64,000 nt of DNA from an uncultured Tateyamaria sp. (GCF_947503415.1 NZ_CANNDS010000001.1:1026501-1090500), one strand, 5' to 3'; shown: positions 34,220-43,331, counted from the first letter of the stretch. The notes: generated by a model not told the origin, from the sequence alone. Made by a program: numbers and translations.

Positions 34220-34336
34220 GACAACCTCCTCTTGGTTCTTTGCCCAAGCATAGCACTGGTCCGTGTCATTTTCTGACAGCAGCCTTGCGGCTGGTACCCA
34301 TGCCTGCGATCCTTCGGAAACAGAAAAGGGGCAGCC

Positions 34337-34927
34337 ATGTATCGCGTCATTGGAACCGTCAAAAGTCGCGCCTTCCGGGTGCTTTGGATGCTCGAAGAAC
34401 TGGGGCAGCCCTACGAGTTGGTGGAGGCGTTTCCGCGCTCTGACGAGGCGACAAAGTTCAACCCGTTGGGCAAGATCCCGGCCCTTGTGGACGGTGACGA
34501 GGTGCTGACCGACAGTGTCGCCATCATGACCTATCTGGCCGACAAGCACGGCGGACTGACGGCACCTGCGGGCACGCCAGAGCGTGCACGTCAGGATGCG
34601 GTGACCCTGTGGCTGATTGATGAGCTGGATGCACTGCTTTGGACAAACAGCAAGCACGCGTTTGTCCTGCCCGAAAACCTCCGTGTGCCGGACATCTCGG
34701 CGACGTTGCACAAGGAATTTGCCCGCAATGCCGAAACCTTCGCCGGGATGCTGGACCAATCGGGCGCATTTATTATGGGCGATCAGATAACGCTGCCTGA
34801 CCTATTGGCCGTACACTGTTTCGGCTGGGCCTTTGGTGCCGGGTTTCCCCCCTTGCCTGACGGCGTCAAAGCCTATTCCAAACGTCTGCGGGCCCGCCCC
34901 GCCTTTCGCGCCGCGGCGGACCATTAG
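34337..34927 (+). CDS. Glutathione S-transferase family protein
   Basis: A 196-residue GST. The N-terminal thioredoxin-like domain begins MYRVIGTVKSRAFRVLWML with the G-site phrase NPLGKIPALVDGDEVLTDSVAI (cis-Pro and Asp-Ser for glutathione contact), and an all-helical C-terminal domain follows from about residue 85. It conjugates or reduces using glutathione; the substrate is unknown. Its TAG stop overlaps the convergent flavoprotein's TAA by sharing bases 34924-34927. It is divergent from the GFA gene at a distance of about 115 bp. Confidence 0.9.
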   Translation: MYRVIGTVKSRAFRVLWMLEELGQPYELVEAFPRSDEATKFNPLGKIPALVDGDEVLTDSVAIMTYLADKHGGLTAPAGTPERARQDAVTLWLIDELDALLWTNSKHAFVLPENLRVPDISATLHKEFARNAETFAGMLDQSGAFIMGDQITLPDLLAVHCFGWAFGAGFPPLPDGVKAYSKRLRARPAFRAAADH

Positions 34928-36096
34928 GTCTGGAGGTACCGCACGACGCCCTGTCCAGCCCAACGGCCCGTCGCAAGGCACGCCGTCAAAAGATAGCCGC
35001 CTGTGGGCGCCTCCCAATCCAGCATCTCGCCCGCGCAAAATACGCCCGGCTTTGCGTGCAACATTAATGTCGTGTCCAAGGCCGAAGCAGGAACGCCGCC
35101 ACCGGTCGAGATTGCCTCATCCATTGGTCTCAATCCCGCCTGCGTGACGCGCAGTTTCTTCAGCCGCCGCGCGACCTTAACCGTGTCATCAGGCCACGGA
35201 CGTCCCCATTCCTGCGCCAGCGCGATCTTGAGCGGAGACAGTTTGAGTACTTTGCGCAGATGGTTGGCAAAACTTGTTTTGCCGCGTGGCCGTTCAAGTC
35301 GCGCGGCGACGTCGTCCACACTCAGATCCGGCAGCAGGTCAATGAACAGGTCACCCCCCTCGCGCACGCCGCGCGAAACCGAATAGATGCCACCACCCTC
35401 AAGACCGCGGCGCGATACAATGGCTTCCCCGCGCGACCGATACGGACCCGCCCGCCAACCGACACCCTTGATGGGTTGCCCCATGTGCTTGTGCATGTGC
35501 TCGGACCATATCACCGAAATCGCGGCATTCGACGCAACGAAAGGCTTGGTTTCGGCATCGATCCAATCTGCCCAAGCACCATCAGAGCCCAACCGCGCCC
35601 AGCTTGCCCCTCCGCAGGCCAGGACAATGGCGTCGGCTTCTATCTTTTCCGAAGTACCATCGGGTCCGGCGATCACCGGACGTGAACCGACCCAACCGAT
35701 CCATCGGTGACGCGGCCGTATTTCAACGCCCAGCCCGTCAAGCCGCAGCAACCATGCGCGCAGCAATGGCGACGCCTTCATTGCCTTCGGAAACACCCGC
35801 CCGGTTGAGCCTGTGAACACCGGCTGGTCCAATCCTTCCGCCCATCGCGCGATGGCGTCCGCGTCCCACGCCTTGAGTGCGGGCGAGAGCCATATGGACG
35901 CCTCGGCATAGCGCGGCAGCATCGTTTCGATGTCTTCGGCCTTGGTCAGGTTCAGGCCGGACTTGCCTGCCATCAGAAACTTGCGCGCAACGGTTGGCTT
36001 GGCCTCGTACACGGTGACCGACAACCCGGCTTCTGCCATCACCTCGGCCGCTGCAAGGCCCGCTGGTCCGCCACCGATGACCGCAACCTTGCTCAC
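34924..36096 (-). CDS. HI0933-like flavoprotein, TIGR03862 family
   Basis: A 390-residue FAD-binding oxidoreductase. The Rossmann motif MSKVAVIGGGPAGLAAAEVM opens the protein, followed by AGKSGLNLTKAED (the GxSGlNlTk phrase of the HI0933/BaiN group) and a C-terminal CAGEMLDWEAPTGGYLL that binds FAD. The family is annotated as TIGR03862 flavoprotein with unknown substrate. GTG 36096 overlaps the MscS stop (GTGA on the minus strand), so the two are translationally coupled. The stop overlaps the convergent GST stop. Confidence 0.9.
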   Translation of the reverse strand: MSKVAVIGGGPAGLAAAEVMAEAGLSVTVYEAKPTVARKFLMAGKSGLNLTKAEDIETMLPRYAEASIWLSPALKAWDADAIARWAEGLDQPVFTGSTGRVFPKAMKASPLLRAWLLRLDGLGVEIRPRHRWIGWVGSRPVIAGPDGTSEKIEADAIVLACGGASWARLGSDGAWADWIDAETKPFVASNAAISVIWSEHMHKHMGQPIKGVGWRAGPYRSRGEAIVSRRGLEGGGIYSVSRGVREGGDLFIDLLPDLSVDDVAARLERPRGKTSFANHLRKVLKLSPLKIALAQEWGRPWPDDTVKVARRLKKLRVTQAGLRPMDEAISTGGGVPASALDTTLMLHAKPGVFCAGEMLDWEAPTGGYLLTACLATGRWAGQGVVRYLQT

Positions 36097-37424
36097 TCCG
36101 ATATCGTCCGCAGTTCACCCTTCATCTCGACCACGCGATGCGGATAAGGAATGGTAATGTCGTTTTCCTTGAGGGCGTTCCAGATCAGGAACAGCACATC
36201 CGACGTGTATTTGTTCGGCCCGTCATCGATGCCGTTCACCCAGAACTCGACCGCGAAGTCTATGCCGCTGTCGCCAAAACCACGCAGTTCGCAATCCGGG
36301 GGATAGGGGGCATCCAACACCTCTGGGTGCTGCGCGACCGCAGCTTCGATAATGGCGGGCACTTCGTTTATGTCCGTGTCGTAACTGACGGAAAACGGCG
36401 CTTCGTACCGGTTGGCCGATCCGCTGTCGGAATAGTTCACCACGCGGGTGGTGATGAAATCCTCGTTCGGGACAACGATCCAGCGACCGTCATAGGTTTC
36501 AAGGATCGCGGCGCGCGCAGTCATCTTGACGATGGTGCCTGCCTCTCCGCCGTCCAGTTCCACATAGTCACCGACCGTCGCCTGCCCTTCGACCAACAGG
36601 ATCACACCCGAAATGAAATTCGACGCGATCTTTTGCAGACCAAAGCCAAGACCGACACCAATGGCACCCCCCAGCACCGCCAGGGCTGACAGGTTGATGC
36701 CCATGATGTTCATCAACAGCAAAAAGGCGGTGGCAAAGATCGCAAACTCGACCGTCTTGGCCAGCAGTTGGCGCAGGGAGGGCCGCATCTCTGCCTGCTT
36801 GGAGATGAAGGCCGTCGATTGATCGTTTGACCACCGGCCCAACCAGAACAGGAAGCCGCCCGCGATGACGCCACGGACCAGCGCCATGGCCGAAAACTGG
36901 ATGTTGCCGAAACTGACCTGCATGGCCGTCAGCCATTCGGTCGCGGCGTCCAGCAACCCAAGCGCATAGATCGCAGCAATGGGGATCAGAACGTAGCGTC
37001 CGAGCAGCTTGAGGAACGGGTCGGTGATGATGTCCCGCACCAAAGCGCGCACCGCCAAAAACAGGAAGATGCGCTTGCCGAAGGCGATGACGGCACCGCT
37101 GTCAAAGATCGATCGGACAACGCTTTCGCCGATTCCGGTCAACGCATAGGCCAAAAGGGGCAGCAAAAGAGGCAGGAATTGCGCGATGAAACGCCGGGAC
37201 GTGGCAATGAAATTGTCGCTGTCGCCGGGGTCCAGCACCCGCGCCAGCGCCGGACGCAAACGGCGCGTGATTACAATGGCGGCGAGGTAGGCGACAATCA
37301 GCAAAGCAAACTGCGACCACGCCACCGGGCTCAGCAACCATGTCAGTGCCAATTCCCACCCTTGCAGCGCATAACCCGCAATGGTCTGCACAATCTCTGG
37401 CTGGCTTTCGAGATCAAACTCCAC
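36093..37424 (-). CDS. MscS-family mechanosensitive ion channel
   Basis: A 443-residue membrane protein. Several N-terminal helices (about residues 15-220) precede the pore-lining helix and the MscS beta domain: LAVLGGAIGVGLGFGLQKIA (TM3), then FISGVILLVEGQATVGDYVE and WIVVPNEDFITTRVVNYS, and a C-terminal cytoplasmic cage. It releases osmolytes on hypo-osmotic shock. The frame extends 18 codons upstream, but GTG 37424 has AGAGGTG six bases before it and starts MEFDLESQPEIVQ, which I prefer. Extra N-terminal helices make it larger than E. coli MscS (286 residues). Confidence 0.88.
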   Translation of the reverse strand: MEFDLESQPEIVQTIAGYALQGWELALTWLLSPVAWSQFALLIVAYLAAIVITRRLRPALARVLDPGDSDNFIATSRRFIAQFLPLLLPLLAYALTGIGESVVRSIFDSGAVIAFGKRIFLFLAVRALVRDIITDPFLKLLGRYVLIPIAAIYALGLLDAATEWLTAMQVSFGNIQFSAMALVRGVIAGGFLFWLGRWSNDQSTAFISKQAEMRPSLRQLLAKTVEFAIFATAFLLLMNIMGINLSALAVLGGAIGVGLGFGLQKIASNFISGVILLVEGQATVGDYVELDGGEAGTIVKMTARAAILETYDGRWIVVPNEDFITTRVVNYSDSGSANRYEAPFSVSYDTDINEVPAIIEAAVAQHPEVLDAPYPPDCELRGFGDSGIDFAVEFWVNGIDDGPNKYTSDVLFLIWNALKENDITIPYPHRVVEMKGELRTISE

Positions 37425-37499
37425 GGCGCACCTCTTGCCTCGGTCTCGGGACGCGCCAATTGTCACGGGCAACACCAACTGTGCAAGGGAACATACCCG

Positions 37500-37817
37500 C
37501 TGTCCGATCCGATCTGCCCCCTATGTGGCCGTCCCATCCCACCTGATGTCCCGCAAAGCGCGCACCATCTGATCCCGAAACTGAAAGGGGGCAAGGGTGG
37601 GCCAACGGTATTGCTTCATCATATCTGTCACCGCGAGATTCACGCCACCCTGACAGAGGCCGAGCTGGCCCGTGCGTACAACACGCCCGAAGCGCTGCGT
37701 TCGCATCCGCGATTGGCAAAGTTCTTCAAGTGGGTGGGAAAGCGACCGCCGGGATTTGCGTCAAAGGTGCCGGGGGCCCGACGGAAACGTCAACGCCTTC
37801 CCGATTTCGGCGCTTGA
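37500..37817 (+). CDS. HNH-type nuclease domain protein
   Basis: A protein of about 105 residues. A CPLCGRPIP zinc knuckle is followed by HHLIPKLKGGKGGPTVLLHH, then ICHREIHATLT and a short basic tail; this is the HNH/His-Me zinc-finger core. The only reasonable start giving SDPICPLCGRP is the CTG at 37500, with AGGGA nine bases upstream; no ATG, GTG or TTG is close. Homologs I recall begin MSDPICPLCGR. The protein is cytoplasmic and the DNA target unknown. Such small HNH proteins are common in roseobacters. Its 3' end overlaps a small minus-strand gene by 28 bp. Confidence 0.7.
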   Translation: MSDPICPLCGRPIPPDVPQSAHHLIPKLKGGKGGPTVLLHHICHREIHATLTEAELARAYNTPEALRSHPRLAKFFKWVGKRPPGFASKVPGARRKRQRLPDFGA

Positions 37818-37963
37818 GTGCGTTTTTTATCCAGTCGGTCGGTGACGTCGCCCAGAACATTCGACACCAGAAGTTGAACACGTTCTGACGTGGTCAAATC
37901 CCGAGCTTGCTGCACGGGCTTGGGCACGCGTTTGGCGCGCTCTATCCGGTTGTCACGGGCCAT
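37790..37963 (-). CDS. Small basic hypothetical protein (57 aa)
   Basis: A 57-residue frame, ATG 37963, beginning MARDNRIERAKRVPKPVQQA and ending APKSGRR. It is rich in Arg/Lys with one amphipathic helix (TTSERVQLLVSNVLGDVTDR). No family is recognised. Support comes from a good promoter-like pair directly upstream: TTGTCA, 18 bp, TATCCT (minus strand, 37972-38001). The -10 box ends only eight bases before the ATG, which would make a leaderless or nearly leaderless mRNA. It overlaps the convergent HNH gene by 28 bp. It may be a DNA- or RNA-binding accessory protein, but this is a guess. Confidence 0.45.
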   Translation of the reverse strand: MARDNRIERAKRVPKPVQQARDLTTSERVQLLVSNVLGDVTDRLDKKRTQAPKSGRR

Positions 37964-37971
37964 TGTCTTAC

Positions 37972-38001
37972 AGGATACACCCTGTCACACAAAGTTGACA
38001 A
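37972..38001 (-). promoter_or_regulatory. Sigma70-like promoter of the 57-aa gene
   Basis: On the minus strand TTGTCA (38001-37996), an 18-bp spacer and TATCCT (37977-37972). Expected initiation is at or near ATG 37963, implying a leaderless transcript. Confidence 0.45.
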
Positions 38002-38011
38002 CTGTTGTGTT

Positions 38012-38635
38012 TCAGGACTTAAGCGGTTGATTGCAAATGGCTTTAATATCTCGCGCCTTCGAAGAATCAGCCGCCGAAGAATCAGCGCAAAGTTCGCGTG
38101 CCCGATCGGTGACGGCGCCGTCTTCGACAATTTCGTCTACCAACCCATACGTGTATGCGGTGTGCGCGGTGATCTTTTCCCCTGCCAGAAAAATCAATTT
38201 GGTCCGGGCGGGCCCAATCAGGGCCGCCATGCGCACAGGGTCGCTGGGTTGCGGCAGATATCCAAGTTTCATCACCGGGTAAAAGAACTTTGCCGTCGGC
38301 ACGGCGATGCGGATGTCGCAAGCCAGCACCATGCCCGTCGCTCCTCCTGCGACCGTGCCGTTCAGCGCCGCGATGGTCAGGCAGGGCAATTCTGCGATGG
38401 CGCCCGACAGTTCTTCCCATAGCGGGGAGGTGGCCAGCCCGGCACGTGCAGCGTCAAGGTCGGCTCCGGCACTGAACACCTTGCCCGTTCCGGTCAGGAT
38501 CAACGCCGCCGCATCCTTGGCTTCGAGGACGGCATCGCGCAGGTCGATCAACATCTGTTCGGTAAGCGCCCCCGCCTTGTCAGGACGGTTGATGGTCAGG
38601 GTGTGGATCGGGCCAGTGCGATCAATGTCGATCAT
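38012..38635 (-). CDS. Enoyl-CoA hydratase/isomerase (crotonase) family protein, short
   Basis: A 207-residue crotonase-fold protein. The oxyanion-hole motifs are KVFSAGADLDAA (about 52-63) and LNGTVAGGATGMVLACDIRI (about 93-112). Usual crotonases are 250-270 residues; here the C-terminal trimerisation helices are short. The common catalytic Glu pair is not evident (PVMKLGYLPQPSD occupies that area), so hydratase activity is uncertain. ATG 38635 overlaps the SDR stop (ATGA), so both are made together. It may act on an unusual acyl-CoA or as an isomerase. Confidence 0.85.
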   Translation of the reverse strand: MIDIDRTGPIHTLTINRPDKAGALTEQMLIDLRDAVLEAKDAAALILTGTGKVFSAGADLDAARAGLATSPLWEELSGAIAELPCLTIAALNGTVAGGATGMVLACDIRIAVPTAKFFYPVMKLGYLPQPSDPVRMAALIGPARTKLIFLAGEKITAHTAYTYGLVDEIVEDGAVTDRARELCADSSAADSSKARDIKAICNQPLKS

Positions 38636-39384
38636 GTCAAACCCACCCGTGCGCGAATGTCTGGATCGCGCAGCGAAATTTCTTGCCCGACCCAATCGTC
38701 CGCATCGGCGGAGCACATCCAGAGGAGCGCCTTTGCAGGCCAGTCCGCCGGGATGTGGTCGGACCAGTCAAGTTGGCTGACAGGGTTGATGCCACTCGCC
38801 TTGATCTCGCGCTGCATTTGCGTCGCGACAGTGCCGGGTGACAGGCCCATGGCGCGAATGCCTTTGCCGCCGTTTTCCTTGTCGAGGCAACGGGTCAGCA
38901 TCGCGGCCCCTGCCTTGGATGCGCAGTAGTGCGACCAAGCCTCGACCGGGCCATGGGCTGCGCCGGAACTGATGGTGAGGATGGTGCCGCCGCCAGCCTC
39001 CAACATACCCGGCAGCGCCGCGCGCATGCCAAAGAAGACCCCCTTGAGATTGATGTCGATGACATGACCCCACGCGTCGGGGTCAGCCGTCGCCAGATGC
39101 GAAATCGGCTCAATGACACCGGCGTTGCCGATCAGAACGTCCAACCCGCCAAACTTGTCCCGTGTAGCGGCAACCGCGTCAGAGACGTCCGCGTAGGTGC
39201 TCACGTCGCAAGGCAAGGCCAAGGCTTGCGGTCCAATCTCTTCCGCAAGCGACGTGATCGCATCGGCACCGCGTGCGACCAGTGCAACGTTGGCCCCGGC
39301 TTGTGCAAAAACGCGCGCCGTGTCTGCCCCGATTCCCCGGCTGGCCCCTGTGATCAGGACCGTTTTTCCGCTCATATCGTGCAT
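38632..39384 (-). CDS. Short-chain dehydrogenase/reductase
   Basis: A 250-residue classical SDR. The cofactor motif is TGASRGIG (about 12-19), NAG lies near residue 87, the catalytic Ser is in ILTISSGAA (about 138), and YCASK gives Tyr and Lys (about 154-158). Arg in the second beta region (VALVARGAD) suggests NADP preference. GGAGG lies five bases before ATG 39384; in-frame ATGs at 39387 and 39375 are alternatives. It is the first gene of a pair with the crotonase-family gene, hinting at acyl-CoA or hydroxy-acid metabolism; the substrate is unknown. Confidence 0.9.
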   Translation of the reverse strand: MHDMSGKTVLITGASRGIGADTARVFAQAGANVALVARGADAITSLAEEIGPQALALPCDVSTYADVSDAVAATRDKFGGLDVLIGNAGVIEPISHLATADPDAWGHVIDINLKGVFFGMRAALPGMLEAGGGTILTISSGAAHGPVEAWSHYCASKAGAAMLTRCLDKENGGKGIRAMGLSPGTVATQMQREIKASGINPVSQLDWSDHIPADWPAKALLWMCSADADDWVGQEISLRDPDIRARVGLT

Positions 39385-39509
39385 CATATCCTCCGATGTG
39401 CTGGCTTGGTCTTGTGGTAGGCAGAACAGCCGCATAGGTCCACCCTGTGGCCTTGACGCATTTCTTGCTGTCCCAGACGATACGGCCAACGCTAACCAAG
39501 GATTCTGTC

Positions 39510-41045
39510 ATGTCTCGTATTTCGAAGTTGTTTTCCGGTACTGCCATTCTGGTCTGTCTGCCTGCCACGGCAGCGCTTGCGGATCTGACCGCCGCAGAGG
39601 TCTGGTCCGACTGGCAAGCTTACATGGAAAGCTCGGGCTACACCGTGACATCCTCGGAAGTGACCGAAGCGGGATCCGTCTCCGTATCCGACATGACGTT
39701 GAAGATGGAGTTTGACGACGACACCGGTGGCGGTGCGTTCGACATGGTGCTTGAGACGATCAACTTCGTTGAGCAGGGCGACGGCAGCGTTGCAATCGAA
39801 TTGCCCGCCAGCACCATCATGAACATGGCGTTCCAACCCGAGACAGGTGAAAACGTGTCCCTGGCAATCAACTTCGAGCAAACCGCGCACAATATGGTGG
39901 CGACGGGTGAGCCGAACGATCTGACCTATACCTACGCAGCCGAAGCGGCGCGCATGGCGTTGCAGTCCGTCACCATCGACGGTGTTTCACTTGGGCCGGA
40001 TGTTGCCAAAGTGGACATCACCATGAATGACCTGTCCCAGGTCACGAGAATGACATTGGGCGAGTTGCGCAATGTGGCGCAGGATATGACCGTTGCCTCC
40101 GTCGACTATGACGTCGCATTCAGCGATCCGCAAAACGACGAAAGTTTCAAAGTCACGGGTAATATGCAGGACCTGAAACTGGACGGCACGGGCGACTTGC
40201 CGACAGAAACGGATGTTCAGGACTTCAACGCCATGCTGGACGACGGCTTCAAGGCAGCCGGGTCGTTCACCACGGCAGGCGGCGGCTATGACATGTCTTT
40301 CAGCAGCGGATCCGATGGCAGTGGCACGGCCAATGCCACATCAACGGGGGCTGCGTTTGACGTGTCCCTTGGCCCGGACGGGCTGCTGTATGACATCGCG
40401 CAGACCGGCGTCAGCATGAACATGTTGCTGACCGAGCTGCCCCTGCCCCTGTCCTTTTCAGCCGAGCAGATCGGAACACGCTTTCTGGTGCCCCTGCAAA
40501 AGTCGAATGAAGAGCAGGATTTCGGCCTTGCCGTGACGCTGAATGACTTTGCCATGTCCGATGTCATCTGGAGCCTGTTTGACCCTACAGGGCAATTGCC
40601 GCGTGATCCTGCGACATTGGTTGTGGATCTGAGCGGCAAAGCCAAGGTGCTGTTCGACTTCCTGGACCCGGACCAGGCCGCCGTATTGGAGCAAGCGGAT
40701 GCTGTGCCCGGTGAATTGAATGCGCTGACCATCAACAAGCTTGAGCTCGATGCCGTAGGTGCGCGCCTGACCGGATCGGGGGACTTCACTTTCGACAACA
40801 GTGATCTGACCTCTTTCGATGGTTTGCCACGGCCAGAGGGTGCGGTGGACCTGAACCTTGTCGGGGCCAACGGGCTGATCGAAAAACTTGTTGGGATGGG
40901 CCTGCTGCCCGAAGATCAGGCCATGGGTGCCCGCATGATGATGGGCCTCTTCGCCGTGCCGGGTGAGGGCGAAGATACACTGGATTCGAAAATCGAAGTG
41001 AATGAACAAGGCCACGTGTTGGCCAACGGTCAGCGCATCCGCTGA
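39510..41045 (+). CDS. DUF2125 domain periplasmic protein
   Basis: A 511-residue exported protein. The signal peptide is MSRISKLFSGTAILVCLPAT with cleavage after AALA; the mature protein starts DLTAAEVWSDWQAYME. The DUF2125 family covers most of the chain, an Asp/Gly/Thr-rich, beta-looking sequence, with phrases such as VFDFLDPDQAAVLEQADAVP-like text toward the C-terminus. The function is unknown; the fold resembles lipid- or envelope-associated beta proteins. The frame is open 21 codons upstream, but only ATG 39510 gives the signal peptide. It is a monocistronic-looking gene divergent from the SDR. Confidence 0.87.
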   Translation: MSRISKLFSGTAILVCLPATAALADLTAAEVWSDWQAYMESSGYTVTSSEVTEAGSVSVSDMTLKMEFDDDTGGGAFDMVLETINFVEQGDGSVAIELPASTIMNMAFQPETGENVSLAINFEQTAHNMVATGEPNDLTYTYAAEAARMALQSVTIDGVSLGPDVAKVDITMNDLSQVTRMTLGELRNVAQDMTVASVDYDVAFSDPQNDESFKVTGNMQDLKLDGTGDLPTETDVQDFNAMLDDGFKAAGSFTTAGGGYDMSFSSGSDGSGTANATSTGAAFDVSLGPDGLLYDIAQTGVSMNMLLTELPLPLSFSAEQIGTRFLVPLQKSNEEQDFGLAVTLNDFAMSDVIWSLFDPTGQLPRDPATLVVDLSGKAKVLFDFLDPDQAAVLEQADAVPGELNALTINKLELDAVGARLTGSGDFTFDNSDLTSFDGLPRPEGAVDLNLVGANGLIEKLVGMGLLPEDQAMGARMMMGLFAVPGEGEDTLDSKIEVNEQGHVLANGQRIR

Positions 41046-41135
41046 ACAGACACAGGCGAGGGTGGCGCAGACCGTCACCCTTGCACCTGCTCCCTTGCGC
41101 AGCTACCTGAATGCACACGCCTGCGGAGCACACAC

Positions 41136-42485
41136 ATGACCCCTTCCGACCTGTCGACCCTGACCCAACGCCTGCTTGAGGCGGCAAAATCTGCTGGGGC
41201 AGATGCTGCTGATGCCATGGCGGTACAGGGCACGTCCGTTTCCGTCGACGTGCGCGCCGGAGCGTTGGAACAGGCAGAACGGTCAGAGGCGATCGACATC
41301 GGGCTGCGCGTGTTCGTCGGGCAGAAACAGGCAAATGTTTCTGCATCCGACACCACGGACCGTACCATCGAAGAGATGGCAATGCGCGCCGTTGCCATGG
41401 CGGGCGAAGCGCCCGATGACCCTTATGCCGGTCTGGCCGATCCCGACCAATTGGCGACCTCGTGGAACATTGATGCGCTGGAGCTTAACGACCCGACGCC
41501 CGAACCTGCGGCTGACGTTCTTCAATCAGATGCATTGGAAGCAGAGGCCGCAGCCTTGGCCGTAGAAGGCGTGTCGCAGGTCCAACAAGCCTCTGCCGCA
41601 TATGGCGCACGTGACATATGGTTGGCTGGCAGCAACGGATTTTCAGGCGGGTATCGTAGGACCGACCGCGCACTGAGCTGCGTCGCCATTTCCGGCACTG
41701 GCACCGATATGGAGCGGGATTACAGCGGCGACAGTCGTATCTTTCAGGGCGATTTGCGCAGCGCGCGTGACATTGGAACCGAAGCGGGCATGCGGACTGT
41801 CGAACGCATTGGCGCGCGCAAGCCGCCCACCGGCACTTATCCGGTGCTGTTTGACGAACGCATTTCATCAACGCTGATTGGACATCTGCTGGTTGCCGCC
41901 AATGGCGCCAGTGTTGCGCGCGGGTCGTCCTGGCTGCGCAACAAGCTTGGACATGCCGTGTTGCCGGATGGCCTGAATCTGACCGAAGACCCGTTGCGGC
42001 CTCGCACCTCCGGCACCCGCCCTTTTGACGCAGAAGGTTTGCCTACGCAGGCGCGAACCATTGTCGAAAGCGGCGTTCTGACCGGGTGGACCCTGGATTT
42101 GTCCACAGCGCGCAAACTGAATATGGAACCCACCGGCAACGCCGCGCGCGGCACGTCTGCTCCGCCCAGCCCGTCGAACTGGAACGTCACCTTGGACAGC
42201 GGCGACGCATCCCGCACCGACTTGATCCGCGACATGGGCACGGGGCTTCTGGTGACTTCCATGATCGGTTCGACAATCAACCCGAACACCGGCGACTACT
42301 CGCGTGGGGCGTCGGGCCTGTGGATCGAGAACGGAGAGATCGCCTATCCGGTCAACGAATGCACCATCGCGGGCAACCTGATGGACATGCTGCGCCGTAT
42401 TGTGCCGGCCAACGATGCGCGCCCGCACCTGAGCCGCGTTGTCCCATCGCTGTTGATTGCAGGCATGACCCTTGCCGGCAGCTGA
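41136..42485 (+). CDS. pmbA: TldD/PmbA family metalloprotease
   Basis: A 449-residue PmbA/TldE-type protein. N-terminal alpha/beta domain text includes ARTGALEQAERSEAIDIGLR-like sequence near residue 30-50. The C-terminal beta-barrel domain contains PVLFDERISSTLIGHLLVAA (about 238-257) and GNLMDMLRRI near the end. In E. coli TldD and PmbA form a heterodimer that trims unfolded peptides and matures microcin B17; zinc is in TldD. This member lacks the HExxxH zinc motif of TldD, consistent with the PmbA partner. GGAG precedes ATG 41136. Its stop overlaps the start of the cysQ-type gene. Confidence 0.9.
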   Translation: MTPSDLSTLTQRLLEAAKSAGADAADAMAVQGTSVSVDVRAGALEQAERSEAIDIGLRVFVGQKQANVSASDTTDRTIEEMAMRAVAMAGEAPDDPYAGLADPDQLATSWNIDALELNDPTPEPAADVLQSDALEAEAAALAVEGVSQVQQASAAYGARDIWLAGSNGFSGGYRRTDRALSCVAISGTGTDMERDYSGDSRIFQGDLRSARDIGTEAGMRTVERIGARKPPTGTYPVLFDERISSTLIGHLLVAANGASVARGSSWLRNKLGHAVLPDGLNLTEDPLRPRTSGTRPFDAEGLPTQARTIVESGVLTGWTLDLSTARKLNMEPTGNAARGTSAPPSPSNWNVTLDSGDASRTDLIRDMGTGLLVTSMIGSTINPNTGDYSRGASGLWIENGEIAYPVNECTIAGNLMDMLRRIVPANDARPHLSRVVPSLLIAGMTLAGS

Positions 42486-43260
42486 TCTGCCCCTTCTGAT
42501 CGACGCCGCGCGGATCGCCGGACGCGTTGCCACAAGCTTTACGGGACCTGCCGCGGCACGGTGGGACAAACCCGGCGACGCGGGCCCAGTGACCGAGGCC
42601 GATCTGGCTGTGAACGACGTGCTTGCGTCCACCCTGCGGCTGGCGCGACCGGATTATGGCTGGCTGTCCGAAGAAACCGAGGATGACGCCAAGCGCCTGT
42701 CTGCGGACACGCTGTTTATCATTGATCCGATTGACGGCACCCGCAGCTTTGTCGAAGGGGCGCGAACCTGGGCCATCTCGATTGCCGTGGCGCATCAGGG
42801 CCAGATCACTGCGGCAGCAATTTACCTCCCCCGACGCGACAAGCTGTATGCGGCTGGCAAGGGATTGGGCGCAACACTGAACAACACACCCCTGACCGCG
42901 ACACACGCGGACATGGAACCCGGCAGCACGGTTCTGGCCGCACGGCCCAATTTCAACGACAAGCATTGGCGCAACGGTGCGCCACCTGTCGACCGCCATT
43001 ACCGCCCATCGCTGGCGTATCGTTTGTCCCTTGTGGGCGAGGGTCGGTTTGACGGAATGATCACTTTGCGCCCCAGCTGGGAATGGGACATCGCCGCGGG
43101 CGCCCTCATCGTTTCAGAGGCCGGAGGCATGATAACAGACCGGACCGGAGCCCCCTTGCGCTTCAACAATTCCCATCCTGCGCTGAATGGAGTCGTGGCT
43201 GCCGGACCGCGCCTGCACAGTGCACTGGTCAACGAACTGGGCCCCGAGCGCGCCGCCTGA
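42472..43260 (+). CDS. cysQ: 3'(2'),5'-bisphosphate nucleotidase CysQ / inositol monophosphatase family
   Basis: A 262-residue lithium-sensitive phosphatase-fold enzyme. Metal ligands are E68 (WLSEETE) and D85/D88 in FIIDPIDGTRSF, and the C-terminal WEWDIAAGALI carries the second Asp. CysQ removes the 3'-phosphate from PAP in sulfate assimilation; an inositol-1-phosphatase role is the alternative. The likely start is TTG 42472, which overlaps the pmbA stop by 14 bases and gives MPAADLPLLIDAAR. It is followed by DUF4170, the KDO-transferase-like gene and lpxK in the usual roseobacter order. Confidence 0.88.
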   Translation: MPAADLPLLIDAARIAGRVATSFTGPAAARWDKPGDAGPVTEADLAVNDVLASTLRLARPDYGWLSEETEDDAKRLSADTLFIIDPIDGTRSFVEGARTWAISIAVAHQGQITAAAIYLPRRDKLYAAGKGLGATLNNTPLTATHADMEPGSTVLAARPNFNDKHWRNGAPPVDRHYRPSLAYRLSLVGEGRFDGMITLRPSWEWDIAAGALIVSEAGGMITDRTGAPLRFNNSHPALNGVVAAGPRLHSALVNELGPERAA

Positions 43261-43331
43261 TCACCTTGACCCCTCGACCCATATGGTCAAACTGCGCCAC
43301 GCAGCCCGGCCCATGATCAAAGGAATACGCG

